Shown: in pieces, positions 41,520 through 49,492 of the stretch
How positions within the stretch are numbered: the stretch's first letter is position 1
Layout: every line of letters starts with the position of its first letter
DNA from: Kumtagia sp052180275
GTDB taxonomy: Bacteria > Pseudomonadota > Alphaproteobacteria > Rhizobiales > Rhizobiaceae
DNA length: 64,000 nt
NCBI RefSeq assembly: GCF_052180275.1
Contig: NZ_CP197465.1
Location: 5,208,001 to 5,272,000, forward strand
Direction: 5' to 3'
Position numbers and translations under genes: made by a program
Notes under the pieces: model-generated
What the model saw: only the letters and a program-made list of their open reading frames with translations
Database searches by the model: none
What the model was told of the DNA's origin: nothing

Positions 41520-42002
41520 TCAGGCCGCGTGATGCGAGTTGGAACGCGCCGCCGAAAGAATCGCGCGGATGATCGGCTCGTAACCGGTGCAGCGGCAGAT
41601 GTTGCCCGATATGGCGTCGACCACCTCGTCGCGTGTCGGGTTTGGCACGCGGTCGAGCAGCACTTTCGCCGCCATGATCATGCCCGGCGTGCAGAAGCCG
41701 CATTGGGTCGCGAATCCTTCCTGGAAGGCGCGCTGCAATGGGTGAAGCACGCCGCCTTCCGCCAGTCCGGCCGTGGTGGTGATTTCAGCGCCTTCGCAGG
41801 TCTCGGCAAGCGTGAGGCAAGAAAGCCTGAGTTCGCCGTCGACCAGCACCGAGCAGGTTCCGCATGTGCCCTGCTGGCAGCCGCCCTTCGGCGAGGTGTC
41901 GCCGAGTTTTTCACGCAGGACCTTCAGGAGCGTCGAGCCGCTTTCGACGAACTCGGCCTTTTCGTCGCCGTTGAGCACGAACTGGATCGGTACCTTCGCC
42001 AT
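41520..42002 (-). CDS. Molybdenum hydroxylase [2Fe-2S] subunit (CoxS-like)
   Basis: This 160-aa protein has two [2Fe-2S] clusters. The plant-type cluster is ligated by Cys42, Cys47, Cys50 and Cys62 (GGCQQGTCGTC...SC). The second, in the four-helix domain, is ligated by Cys101, Cys104, Cys136 and Cys138 (CGFC...ICRC). It carries electrons from the molybdenum site to the FAD subunit. GGGAGG lies about 10 nt before the ATG. The gene sits between FAD and large-subunit genes in the usual M-S-L order of the Cox-type operons. Confidence 0.92.
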   Translation of the reverse strand: MAKVPIQFVLNGDEKAEFVESGSTLLKVLREKLGDTSPKGGCQQGTCGTCSVLVDGELRLSCLTLAETCEGAEITTTAGLAEGGVLHPLQRAFQEGFATQCGFCTPGMIMAAKVLLDRVPNPTRDEVVDAISGNICRCTGYEPIIRAILSAARSNSHHAA

Positions 42003-42080
42003 TCTTTTCTTCCTCCCGCGCCGGCCCGAAGAGGCGGCGCATTTCGGCGATTCCCTGGGCCGTCGATATTTGGAACAGAC

Positions 42081-42878
42081 CTAAGACAACAGCAGCCGTC
42101 CCAGATGGACTGGCAGAACCTCGGCGCGATACCAGGCACTGGCAATGGCGTCGGTGATCGGCGACGTGCCTTGCGTGACGACGGCTAGCGCCGGCGCAAT
42201 GCCCTCCGCCGTACGCTTGCGGCCGACCAGCGCCTGCTCGGCCGCAAGAGCGCGCATCGGACGATCCGCCATGCAGCCCAGCGCGATGCGCGCGGTGCGG
42301 ATCGTCCCGTCAGCTGTCTCGTCGAGAAGGGCAGCAATGCTTAGCACCGACACGCCTTTCGGCTTGACCCGCGCCACCTTCACGAAGCGGAATTTTTGAG
42401 CCGCCGGCACATCGAACCGAACGGCGCTGACGATGCGGCCAGCGTTCGCGGCCCGAGCCTTCAAGAAGGCGTCGATCGGCGTTACCTGGTCTCCCTGCAG
42501 AACTTCCGCATCCAGCGCGAGCAGCGCCACGGCGAAATCGCCATAGGGCGCCGGCGCGAACAGATTGCCGCCGACGGTCGCCATGTTGCGGATTGCCGGC
42601 CCGCCGACAGCGCGCGCTGCCTGCGCGATCGCAGCAAGCTCCTGGTGGCGCGCGATGGCCGCCATGGTCACCGACGCCCCGATGGTGGCGCGGCCGCCTT
42701 CGACCGAGAGCGCCGACAGGACCGGATCGGTCGAGCGCACGAAGGTGGACAGCGAAACGTCGCCTTCGTTGGCGGCGCGCACAACCAGAGTGCCGCCACC
42801 AAGATAGCGCGCGCCTGCGGCTTTCAGCGCCGCGCCCGCGTCGTTCACATTGGCAAATGTCTTGAGTGCAAGCGGCAT
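42081..42878 (-). CDS. Molybdenum hydroxylase FAD-binding subunit (CoxM-like)
   Basis: This 265-aa FAD_binding_5/CO_deh_flav_C protein has GARYLGGGTLVVRAANEG near residues 22-40 (position of AGGHSL in CoxM) and ATVGGNLFAPAPYGDFAV near 101-118 (position of TIGG). VKPKGVSVLSIAALL follows in the C-terminal domain. It accepts electrons from the Fe-S subunit and passes them on to the final acceptor. It has the usual length for the family. It lies downstream of the SRPBCC gene with a 30-nt gap. Confidence 0.87.
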   Translation of the reverse strand: MPLALKTFANVNDAGAALKAAGARYLGGGTLVVRAANEGDVSLSTFVRSTDPVLSALSVEGGRATIGASVTMAAIARHQELAAIAQAARAVGGPAIRNMATVGGNLFAPAPYGDFAVALLALDAEVLQGDQVTPIDAFLKARAANAGRIVSAVRFDVPAAQKFRFVKVARVKPKGVSVLSIAALLDETADGTIRTARIALGCMADRPMRALAAEQALVGRKRTAEGIAPALAVVTQGTSPITDAIASAWYRAEVLPVHLGRLLLS

Positions 42879-42908
42879 CGCATCCTCCCCGAGCTGGCCG
42901 CGAAACTT

Positions 42909-43352
42909 TCAGCCGTTGCCGGCGAAATGGTCCTTCAGCGCGTTGAAGCCGCCCTGAAAGACGTTTGCGCCCATGCCCTTGGCGATATCGTCGGCCTTGT
43001 CGGACGGCGCGTCGAACTCCGCCGTCCAAACCGCATAGGTACGGTCGCCGTCGCTGACGCGCTCCAGCCTGAGCGTGGATGCGTGATTGGTGATCGGCAT
43101 GGGATGGGAGACGATCGAATAGGTGACGAGACGGTCTTCGTCCGAGAAAGCGACGAGCTTTTCGCGGACGGTCGCGCCTGAGGCCAGTTCGAAGTTGCGC
43201 ACGGCGCCGATATCGGTTGCGGCCTTGCCGTCCTCGATATGGCTTTTAACCATGCGCGGATGCCAGCTTGGCAGGCCGTTGAAGTCGCGAATGCGCGCCC
43301 AGACCTTTTCGACCGGTGCGTCGATGACGCTCGAAATCCTGACACTGGCCAT
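42909..43352 (-). CDS. SRPBCC family protein (CoxG/polyketide-cyclase-like)
   Basis: This 147-aa START/Bet v1-fold protein begins MASVRISSVIDAPVEKVWAR, followed by FNGLPSWHP, typical of polyketide cyclase/dehydrase proteins. In Cox operons a protein of this fold (CoxG) helps anchor the enzyme to the membrane; here that role is inferred from the location. It is the first gene of the molybdenum-hydroxylase operon, with GGGAGGAG before the ATG and AraC-type direct repeats upstream at 43405-43436. Confidence 0.82.
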   Translation of the reverse strand: MASVRISSVIDAPVEKVWARIRDFNGLPSWHPRMVKSHIEDGKAATDIGAVRNFELASGATVREKLVAFSDEDRLVTYSIVSHPMPITNHASTLRLERVSDGDRTYAVWTAEFDAPSDKADDIAKGMGANVFQGGFNALKDHFAGNG

Positions 43353-43404
43353 AAGGCGCTCCTCCCAGATTGCGTGTTAGGAGAAGCTTAGCCGGACGGT
43401 CAGC

Positions 43405-43436
43405 GGTCGCTTATCAATCAGTCTTGGACGCTTATC
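43405..43436 (-). promoter_or_regulatory. AraC-type direct-repeat operator upstream of the molybdenum-hydroxylase operon
   Basis: On the minus strand GATAAGCGTCC (43436-43426) and GATAAGCGACC (43415-43405) are 11-bp direct repeats with one mismatch, spaced exactly 21 bp start to start. This is the classic arrangement for the two helix-turn-helix motifs of AraC dimers. They lie in the 101-nt gap between the AraC regulator's stop and the SRPBCC start, so the regulator probably activates the operon from here. Confidence 0.7.
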
Positions 43437-43453
43437 GATGCGTCTGAAAAAGT

Positions 43454-44278
43454 TCAGGCGGTCGCCCGCGCCGCTTCACGATAGATCGTCGGCGGCACGC
43501 CGGCATGGTCGCGGAAGAATCGGGTAAAATTGCCTTGCGAGGTGAAGCCGAGATTGCAGGCGACGGAGGTCAGCGAATCCTCCGACTGGAGCTGTTTCAG
43601 CGCCTCCTCCATGCGCAAAGTGTTCCAGTAGACGTTGGGCGTCAGGTTGGTCTGCTCCTTGAACAGCGCAAAGAAATGCGGACGCGACAGGCCGACGCTC
43701 CTCGCTACGTCGTCGAAGCAGATGCGCTCGCAGACGTTGGTCTTCATCAACTCGATCGCCTTGCGCACGCGGAAATCCTGCATGGCGCCCTGGCCGGCGA
43801 TCCGCGCCTTGCGCGGTCGCGCCATGTCGGCGGCGTCGATCAGGCTGTCGATCAGCCGCTCGGTCTCGTAACCCGCAAGTTCGTCCCCTGCCCCGTCGTT
43901 GAGCTCGTCGTAGAGGCCGACGGCGGCGCGATAGAGCCAATTGTCGAGCGGCAGCGATACGACCGGAAACAGCGGCACCTTGGGCGCGAGGCCAAGCCGG
44001 CGGCGCGCCCATTCGGGATCGATGTATAAGGCCAGGAACTGACCGGGCGCGCCGTCGCTGGACAGCGCGTGGCTGTGCGGCTGGAACGAATTGATGCAGG
44101 CGGCCATGCCCGGGCCGAGCCGCACCGTCTGCCCGCCGATTGTCATCTCTCCCGCCGTGCCGTCCAGCCAGATGATGATGTGCGCCTCGGCATGGGCATG
44201 CGTAACGAAGTTGCTGGCGACGTTGAGAACGGAGACGTGCCCGAACGCGCCCCGGAAGAGCTTGATCGAGGTGGTCAT
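43454..44278 (-). CDS. AraC family transcriptional regulator
   Basis: This 274-aa protein has an N-terminal cupin-like sensor domain (THAHAEAHIIIWLDG, then a PGMAACINSFQPHSH segment). The C-terminal AraC DNA-binding domain is at about residues 170-270 (VCERICFDDVARSVGLSRPH, then FKEQTNLTPNVYW, and SLTSVACNLGFTSQGNFTRF). It probably senses the substrate of the downstream hydroxylase. The start is ATG 44278 with GGAGGAAATC before it; the frame extends upstream only through non-coding DNA. Confidence 0.9.
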   Translation of the reverse strand: MTTSIKLFRGAFGHVSVLNVASNFVTHAHAEAHIIIWLDGTAGEMTIGGQTVRLGPGMAACINSFQPHSHALSSDGAPGQFLALYIDPEWARRRLGLAPKVPLFPVVSLPLDNWLYRAAVGLYDELNDGAGDELAGYETERLIDSLIDAADMARPRKARIAGQGAMQDFRVRKAIELMKTNVCERICFDDVARSVGLSRPHFFALFKEQTNLTPNVYWNTLRMEEALKQLQSEDSLTSVACNLGFTSQGNFTRFFRDHAGVPPTIYREAARATA

Positions 44279-44444
44279 GATTTCCTCCCAGGGTTTCGTT
44301 TCGCGTGGATGCGTGACCCTGTTGCCGAAATAGTGAGGCCGGGACGGCGGATCGTCAATACGGCGAAGGTTCGACACGCGGCGAGCAGATCATCGGAGGC
44401 GTGGAGAATTGATTGTGCAGCGCAGCACATTTTCCCCCTTGCGT

Positions 44445-44471
44445 GTTTAGTAAATTCTGTTTCAACTAAAC
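44445..44471 (+). promoter_or_regulatory. Operator-like inverted repeat upstream of the second CUT1 operon
   Basis: GTTTAGT (44445-44451) and ACTAAAC (44465-44471) are perfect 7-bp inverted repeats 13 nt apart, in an A/T-rich patch about 100 nt before the binding-protein gene. The form resembles binding sites of ROK-type sugar repressors. A second, looser palindrome, TGTGC-N6-GCACA, lies at about 44415-44430. No ROK regulator is encoded in the window. The gap 44279-44573 holds no gene. Confidence 0.5.
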
Positions 44472-44573
44472 AAAATTACTCAACACGCCGCGATGCGTGT
44501 GGGCGCCCTCGGGAGGGGCGAGAGGGTTCTTGAAACGGGTCATCCGGACACGTTTCGCAAATGGGAGGTAGGC

Positions 44574-45905
44574 ATGAAATTGACATGGAAAGTGTCGCTC
44601 GGCCTGGCTGCGGGGCTTGCCGCCTCGACCGCCATGACGGGCGTTTCGCAGGCCGAGGATCTGACGCTTTGCTGGGCCGCCTGGGACCCGGCGAATGCCC
44701 TCGTCGAACTGTCCAAGGATTTTACCGCGCAGACCGGCATCGGCATGAAGTTCGAGTTCGTGCCGTGGACCAACTACGCCGACCGCTTCCTCAACGAGTT
44801 GAACTCCAAGGGCAAGCTATGCGATCTGATCATTGGCGACAGCCAGTGGATTGGCGGCTCCGCCGAGAACGGCCATTACGTCAAGCTCAACGATTTCTTC
44901 GACAAGGAAGGAATCAAGATGAGCGACTTCGTCGACGCCACTGTCGTCGGCTATTCACAGTGGCCGAAGAACACGCCGAATTACTGGTCGCTGCCGGCCT
45001 TTGGCGATGTGGTCGGCTGGACCTATCGCAAGGATTGGTTCGCCAAGCCGGAACTTCAGGCCGCATTCAAGGAAAAATACGGTCGTGATCTGGCCGTCCC
45101 CGCGACCTTTGCCGAGTTGAAGGACATTGCGGAGTTCTTCCAGGGCCGCGAGGTAGACGGCAAGAAGGTCTACGGCGCCTCGATCTATACCGAGCGGGGC
45201 TCCGAGGGCGTCACCATGGGCGTCATGGACGTGCTCTATTCCTTCGGTTTCAAATACGAGAACCCCGACAAGCCCTACGACATGGAAGGTTTTGTCAACT
45301 CCGAGAAGTCGGTGAAGGGCCTCGAATTCTACAAGGCGCTCTACGATTGCTGCACACCGCCCGGCGCCTCCAATAGCTACATGGGCGAAGGCATCGACGC
45401 CTTCAAATCCGGCCAGGTGGCGTTGCACATGAACTTCGCCTTCACATGGCCGGGCCTGCAGAAGGACGAGATGGTCGGGGGCGAGAAAGTAGGCTTCTTC
45501 GCCAATCCAGCGGGTCCGGACGGCGAAAAGCTCGCCCAGCTCGGCGGCCAGGGCATCTCGGTCGTTTCCTACTCAGACAAGCAGGACGCCGCGCTTCAGT
45601 ACATCAAATGGTTTGCAACGGCCGACGTGCAGAAGAAGTGGTGGTCGCTCGGCGGCTTCTCCTGTTTGAAGGCTGTCGTGGAAGATCCTGGCTTCGCGGC
45701 CAGCCAGCCCTATGCGCAGACTTTCCTCGACTCCATGGCGATCGTGAAGGATTTCTGGGCCGAGCCCAGCTACGCCTCGCTGCTGCAGGCCTCGCAGAAG
45801 CGTTTCCATGACTATGTCGTCGCCGGCCAGGGCACGGCCAAGGAAGCGCTCGACGGCCTGGTCAAGGACTGGACCGAAGTGTTCGAAGACGACGGCAAGA
45901 TGTAA
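44574..45905 (+). CDS. Sugar ABC transporter substrate-binding protein (CUT1, family 1)
   Basis: This 443-aa periplasmic protein has a signal peptide of about 27 residues ending TGVSQA-E. The SBP_bac_1 body starts DLTLCWAAWDPANALVELSK and includes KFEFVPWTNYADRFLNELNS and YWSLPAFGDVVGWTYRKDWF. GGGAGGTAGGC lies directly before the ATG at 44574; the earlier frame is leader DNA. It heads an operon that runs through transporter genes into a dihydroxyacetone-kinase system, so its ligand may be dihydroxyacetone, a small ketose or a precursor. That is inference. Confidence 0.9.
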   Translation: MKLTWKVSLGLAAGLAASTAMTGVSQAEDLTLCWAAWDPANALVELSKDFTAQTGIGMKFEFVPWTNYADRFLNELNSKGKLCDLIIGDSQWIGGSAENGHYVKLNDFFDKEGIKMSDFVDATVVGYSQWPKNTPNYWSLPAFGDVVGWTYRKDWFAKPELQAAFKEKYGRDLAVPATFAELKDIAEFFQGREVDGKKVYGASIYTERGSEGVTMGVMDVLYSFGFKYENPDKPYDMEGFVNSEKSVKGLEFYKALYDCCTPPGASNSYMGEGIDAFKSGQVALHMNFAFTWPGLQKDEMVGGEKVGFFANPAGPDGEKLAQLGGQGISVVSYSDKQDAALQYIKWFATADVQKKWWSLGGFSCLKAVVEDPGFAASQPYAQTFLDSMAIVKDFWAEPSYASLLQASQKRFHDYVVAGQGTAKEALDGLVKDWTEVFEDDGKM

Positions 45906-45927
45906 GCCCGCGTCCTCCCAACTCCGC

Positions 45928-45953
45928 CCCGCGCCGTGTTAGTTTGGCGCGGG
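45928..45953 (+). terminator. Hairpin between binding protein and permease genes
   Basis: CCCGCGCC (45928-45935) pairs perfectly with GGCGCGGG (45946-45953) around a 10-nt loop, 22 nt past the binding-protein stop. It has no T-run. As with the hairpins at 4310 and 21001, it probably stabilises the binding-protein message or partly attenuates the operon. Confidence 0.5.
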
Positions 45954-45969
45954 ACGGAGATCGCTCATC

Positions 45970-46968
45970 ATGCAAGACCTGCCCGGCAGAAAGCCCGTCG
46001 TGACCGACACCCACCCTTCCCTACTGGATCGGACCATGGAGGCCGCCGCCCGGGCAACGCCGGAGCCGCTGGCCAAGACGGTACGCGGGCTGTCCGACCG
46101 GATGGTCGCCTGGCTGTTCATCGCGCCGACCATCCTGCTGCTGCTTGCCATCAACATCTTTCCATTGATCTGGGCGATCCAGCTCTCCTTCACCAACTAC
46201 CGCGCCAACCGCCCGAACGAGGCGGTCAAGAATATCGGCCTGCAGAACTATGAGCGCATCCTGACCGACCAGGACACATGGATCGCGATGCAGACGACGG
46301 CGCATTTCGTTTTCTGGACGATCCTGCTTCAGACGCTGATCGGTTTTTCGCTGGCCTATTTGATCGACCGAAAATTCCGCGGCCATGCCTTCTGGACCAC
46401 AATTATCCTGGTGCCGATGATGCTGTCGCCGGCGGTGGTCGGCAATTTCTGGCGCTTCCTCTACGAGCCGCAGATCGGACTATTCACCTATATCGTGTCG
46501 TTCTTCACCGGCATCCCGACGACCGAAATCCTGATGCTGTCCAACGTAAAGTTGGCGCCCTGGGCGATCATCATCGTCGATACCTGGATGTGGACGCCCT
46601 ACGTCATGCTGATCTGCCTGGCGGGGCTGCGCTCCATTCCGGATTACATCTATGAGGCGGCGGAGGTCGACCGCGCGTCGAACTGGAGGCAGTTCTGGTC
46701 GATCACCCTGCCGATGGCCCTGCCCTTCATCATGCTCGCGGTGCTGTTCCGCGGCATCGAGAACTTCAAGATGTTCGACATGGTCAACCTGTTGACCGGC
46801 GGCGGGCCGGGCTCGACCACGGAGGTCGCCTCAATCACGCTGAAACGCGAAGCCTTCGAGAAATGGCGCACCGGCTTCTCATCCGCCTTCGCCATCATCC
46901 TGTTCGTCGCCGTCTTCGGACTGGCCAACATCTATGTGAAAGTCCTGAACCGGGTGAAGAGCCGATGA
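45970..46968 (+). CDS. Sugar ABC transporter permease (CUT1, MalF/UgpA type)
   Basis: This 332-aa membrane protein has an N-terminal cytoplasmic stretch of about 45 residues and six membrane segments. The coupling loop YEAAEVDRASNWRQFWSITL is near residues 230-250, followed by GGGPGSTTEVASITLKREAF. Its stop overlaps the next permease start by 4 nt (ATGA). It is one half of the heterodimeric channel. Confidence 0.9.
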   Translation: MQDLPGRKPVVTDTHPSLLDRTMEAAARATPEPLAKTVRGLSDRMVAWLFIAPTILLLLAINIFPLIWAIQLSFTNYRANRPNEAVKNIGLQNYERILTDQDTWIAMQTTAHFVFWTILLQTLIGFSLAYLIDRKFRGHAFWTTIILVPMMLSPAVVGNFWRFLYEPQIGLFTYIVSFFTGIPTTEILMLSNVKLAPWAIIIVDTWMWTPYVMLICLAGLRSIPDYIYEAAEVDRASNWRQFWSITLPMALPFIMLAVLFRGIENFKMFDMVNLLTGGGPGSTTEVASITLKREAFEKWRTGFSSAFAIILFVAVFGLANIYVKVLNRVKSR

Positions 46969-47912
46969 GCGCCGCCGCCCATTCCGTCGTCGAGCCGAGC
47001 ACGACCTCGAAGCGCGTCGCCGCCACGCTGGTGATCGTCTACGCGGTCATTTCGATGATCCCGCTGTTCTGGATCTTTGCCACCAGCTTCAAGACGCCGC
47101 CGGATTCGATCGCCTATCCGCCGAAGGTCGTGTTCACGCCGTCGATCGAGGGCTATTGCAACCTGTTCACGACGCGCACCCGCCAGACTGCGGAATACAT
47201 AAACTCCCTGCCGCCGGCGACGAGCTTCTGCGACGAGACCACGCGCAAGCGAAACATGGTGATCGCCGGCCCGTCCAACTTCCTGCCGCGCTTCCTGAAC
47301 TCTATCATCATTGCCTTCGGCTCGACATTCCTTGCCGTGTTCCTCGGCACGCTGGCCGCCTACGGCTTCTCGCGCTTCAAGGTGCCGCTGGCCGACGATC
47401 TTTTGTTCTTCATCCTGTCGACCCGCTTCATGCCGCCGATCGCCGTGGCCATCCCGATCTACCTCATGTACCGCGAGATTGGCCTCTCCGACACGGCGCT
47501 CGGCATGATCCTGCTCTACACCGCCGTCAACGTCTCGCTGGCTGTCTGGCTGCTCAAGGGCTTCATCGACGAGATCCCGCGCGAATACGAGGAAGCGGCG
47601 ATGATCGACGGCTATACGCGGCTGCAGGCCTTCTGGCGCGTGGTGCTTCCGCAGGCCACGACCGGCATCGCGGCCACCGCCATTTTCTGCCTGATCTTCG
47701 CCTGGAACGAATACGCCTTCGCCGCGCTGCTGACCTCCGGCACCGCACAGACCGCCCCGCCCTTCATCCCGACAATCATCGGCGAGGGCGGGCAGGACTG
47801 GCCGGCAGTCGCCGCCGGCACGACGATCTTCCTCGTGCCGATCCTGGTGTTCACGATCCTGCTGCGCAAGCAGCTCCTGCGCGGGATTACCTTCGGGGCG
47901 GTGCGGAAATGA
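46965..47912 (+). CDS. Sugar ABC transporter permease (CUT1, MalG/UgpE type)
   Basis: This 315-aa membrane protein has six membrane segments, a periplasmic insert after the first segment (about 60 residues, with two cysteines), and the coupling loop REYEEAAMIDGYTRLQAFWR near residues 205-225. It ends LLRKQLLRGITFGAVRK, the MalG-like C-terminus. ATGA overlap couples it to the previous gene. A RIME-like element fills the following gap. Confidence 0.9.
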   Translation: MSAAAHSVVEPSTTSKRVAATLVIVYAVISMIPLFWIFATSFKTPPDSIAYPPKVVFTPSIEGYCNLFTTRTRQTAEYINSLPPATSFCDETTRKRNMVIAGPSNFLPRFLNSIIIAFGSTFLAVFLGTLAAYGFSRFKVPLADDLLFFILSTRFMPPIAVAIPIYLMYREIGLSDTALGMILLYTAVNVSLAVWLLKGFIDEIPREYEEAAMIDGYTRLQAFWRVVLPQATTGIAATAIFCLIFAWNEYAFAALLTSGTAQTAPPFIPTIIGEGGQDWPAVAAGTTIFLVPILVFTILLRKQLLRGITFGAVRK

Positions 47913-47925
47913 GCGGCCGTCGAAC

Positions 47926-48146
47926 TCCGTCCAACACCCCTCATCCGTCTCGCCCTTCGGGCTCGACACCGCCCTGGGCGCTTCGCGCCCGTCCTTCGGA
48001 CCCCACAAGGGGAGAAGGGGGAGCGCGGCACCTGCGCCTCTGCCAATCGCCGACGTTTGAGATTTGCCGAAGCGGAAAAGCAAGGCTCCCCCTTCTCCCC
48101 TTGTGGGAGAAGGTGTCGAGCGAAGCGAGACGGATGAGGGGTGTTC
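47926..48146 (+). repeat. RIME-like palindromic intergenic element, copy 3
   Basis: The element opens TCCGTCCAACACCCCTCATC, identical to the left end of the element at 5941, then CGTCTCGCCCTTCGG and an inserted CTGGGCGCTTCGCGCC segment. The inner arms ACAAGGGGAGAAGGGGGAGC and CCCCTTCTCCCCTTGTGGGA come next, and it closes with GAGACGGATGAGGGGTGTTC. It fills nearly all of the 274-nt gap between the second permease and the small membrane protein gene. The internal segment differs from copy 1, which fits a mosaic build. Confidence 0.85.
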
Positions 48147-48186
48147 CAGCGAGGCGCGGCTATCCTGAAATTGCCGGAGGCGGGGC

Positions 48187-48390
48187 ATGAGCAAATCCGT
48201 CGCCTCCAAACGCTCTTCCTGGCCCCGCGCTCTGCGGCGCGGTCTGCTTGAAAACATCGCCACCGTCGTGATCGGTCTCGGCTTCCTGATGCTGTTCCAG
48301 CCCTTCGCCATTGAGCTCTACACCTGGTCGTTCGTCACCATGCTCGCCGGCACCGTCATGTTCATTGTCGTCTCGAAATTCCCGGACTAG
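48187..48390 (+). CDS. Small membrane protein (67 aa) inside the CUT1 transporter operon
   Basis: This 67-aa protein has a basic N-terminus (MSKSVASKRSSWPRALRRG) and two hydrophobic segments (NIATVVIGLGFLMLFQPFAI and FVTMLAGTVMFIVV). GGAGGCGGGGC lies just before the ATG. It is 4 nt upstream of an ATPase gene and surely co-transcribed. No named family is recognised. The rhizobial glycerol transporter operon also has a small membrane protein gene (GlpU), but that protein is longer; any equivalence is speculative. Compare the 54-aa protein at 35719-35883. Confidence 0.8.
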   Translation: MSKSVASKRSSWPRALRRGLLENIATVVIGLGFLMLFQPFAIELYTWSFVTMLAGTVMFIVVSKFPD

Positions 48391-48394
48391 GACG

Positions 48395-49492
48395 ATGGCC
48401 GAAATCCGCGTGCAAAACCTTCGCAAGGAATTCGGATCGTTCATCGCGGTCCAGAACTCCAACTTCGTCGTCCAGGACGGCGAGTTCTTCGTCATGCTTG
48501 GGCCGTCCGGCTGCGGCAAGACCACCACGCTGCGCATGATCGCCGGCCTCGAACTGCCGACCGGCGGAAAGATCCTGCTCGGCGGCGAGGACGTTACCAT
48601 GCTGCGGGCGCGGGAGCGCGACATCGCCTTCGTCTTCCAGCTTTTCGCCCTCTACCCGCACATGAACGTCAGGAAGAACATAGGCTTCCCGTTGCTCGCC
48701 CAGGGCATGGCGCGAGCCGAAATCCGACAGCGGGTCGAGGAGACGGCCAAACTGCTGCGCATCGACCATCTGCTCGACCGGCCGGTGTCGGGACTCGCCG
48801 GCGGCGACCGCCAGCGCGTGGCGCTCGGCCGCGCCATCGTGCGCCGGCCGAAATGCTTCCTCATGGACGAGCCGCTCGGCACGCTGGACAGCGAATTCCG
48901 CGACGTAATGGTCCACGAACTGCGCGAGTTGCACAACCGCATCCGCGCGACAACCGTCTATGTCACGCATGACCAGTTGGAGGCCATGTCGATGGCCGAC
49001 AAGATCGCGGTCATGAATCATGGCCTCATCGAGCAATTCGGCACGCCGAAGGAAATCTACGACCGGCCGGCCTCGATGTTCGTCGCCGATTTCATCGGCT
49101 CGCCGCCCATGAATTTCCTTAAGTTCGAAAACGGACTGCGAAGGGGTGCGAAAGAGATCGTCGTGCAAGGTGCAACCGTCTCCGTGCCCGAAATCCATGA
49201 GGATTTCGCTTCGGCGGGTTTCGCGCTCGGCGTGCGGCCAGAGCACATCCGCTTTGACGATGCCTCGAAACTGCGCGGCGCGATCTACGGCACGGAATAT
49301 CTCGGCACGACGCAGATCGTCGCCGTCGAGACCGCCGACGGCATGATCAAGGCGCGCGTGCCGGCAGACATCCAGCTTCGAACCGGCGAGCCGGTCGGCC
49401 TCGCGTTCAATGCCGGGCGCGTGTCGCTGTTCGACCGCGCGTCGGGCCGCGCGATCCGCACCGGGTTGAACGAAGGTGCAGCGCATGGCTGA
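48395..49492 (+). CDS. Sugar ABC transporter ATP-binding protein (MalK type), first of two
   Basis: This 365-aa ATPase has Walker A GPSGCGKTT near residues 36-44 and Walker B CFLMDEPLGTLDSEF with the switch His in YVTHDQLEAM. A C-terminal TOBE-like domain follows. It departs from the norm: the signature is LAGGDRQR rather than LSGGQ, and the Q-loop reads FQLFALYPH. A second MalK-type gene follows with an 8-nt overlap and has a normal signature (LSGGEMQR). The two ATPases probably form a heterodimer with one weaker site, as suggested for rhizobial glycerol transporters that use two ATPases. The ATG is 4 nt after the small membrane protein stop. Confidence 0.88.
   Translation: MAEIRVQNLRKEFGSFIAVQNSNFVVQDGEFFVMLGPSGCGKTTTLRMIAGLELPTGGKILLGGEDVTMLRARERDIAFVFQLFALYPHMNVRKNIGFPLLAQGMARAEIRQRVEETAKLLRIDHLLDRPVSGLAGGDRQRVALGRAIVRRPKCFLMDEPLGTLDSEFRDVMVHELRELHNRIRATTVYVTHDQLEAMSMADKIAVMNHGLIEQFGTPKEIYDRPASMFVADFIGSPPMNFLKFENGLRRGAKEIVVQGATVSVPEIHEDFASAGFALGVRPEHIRFDDASKLRGAIYGTEYLGTTQIVAVETADGMIKARVPADIQLRTGEPVGLAFNAGRVSLFDRASGRAIRTGLNEGAAHG

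Noticed and set aside
39578..41572. Long plus-strand reading frame of 664 codons opposite the molybdenum subunit genes
   Set aside because: It is antisense to two well-supported genes and its product is a low-complexity Arg/His/Asp-rich string without any domain; such frames are common in GC-rich DNA.
39134..43352. Annotation of the operon as aerobic CO dehydrogenase
   Set aside because: The large subunit lacks the AYxCSFR active-site loop and has a RGFG motif typical of other family members.
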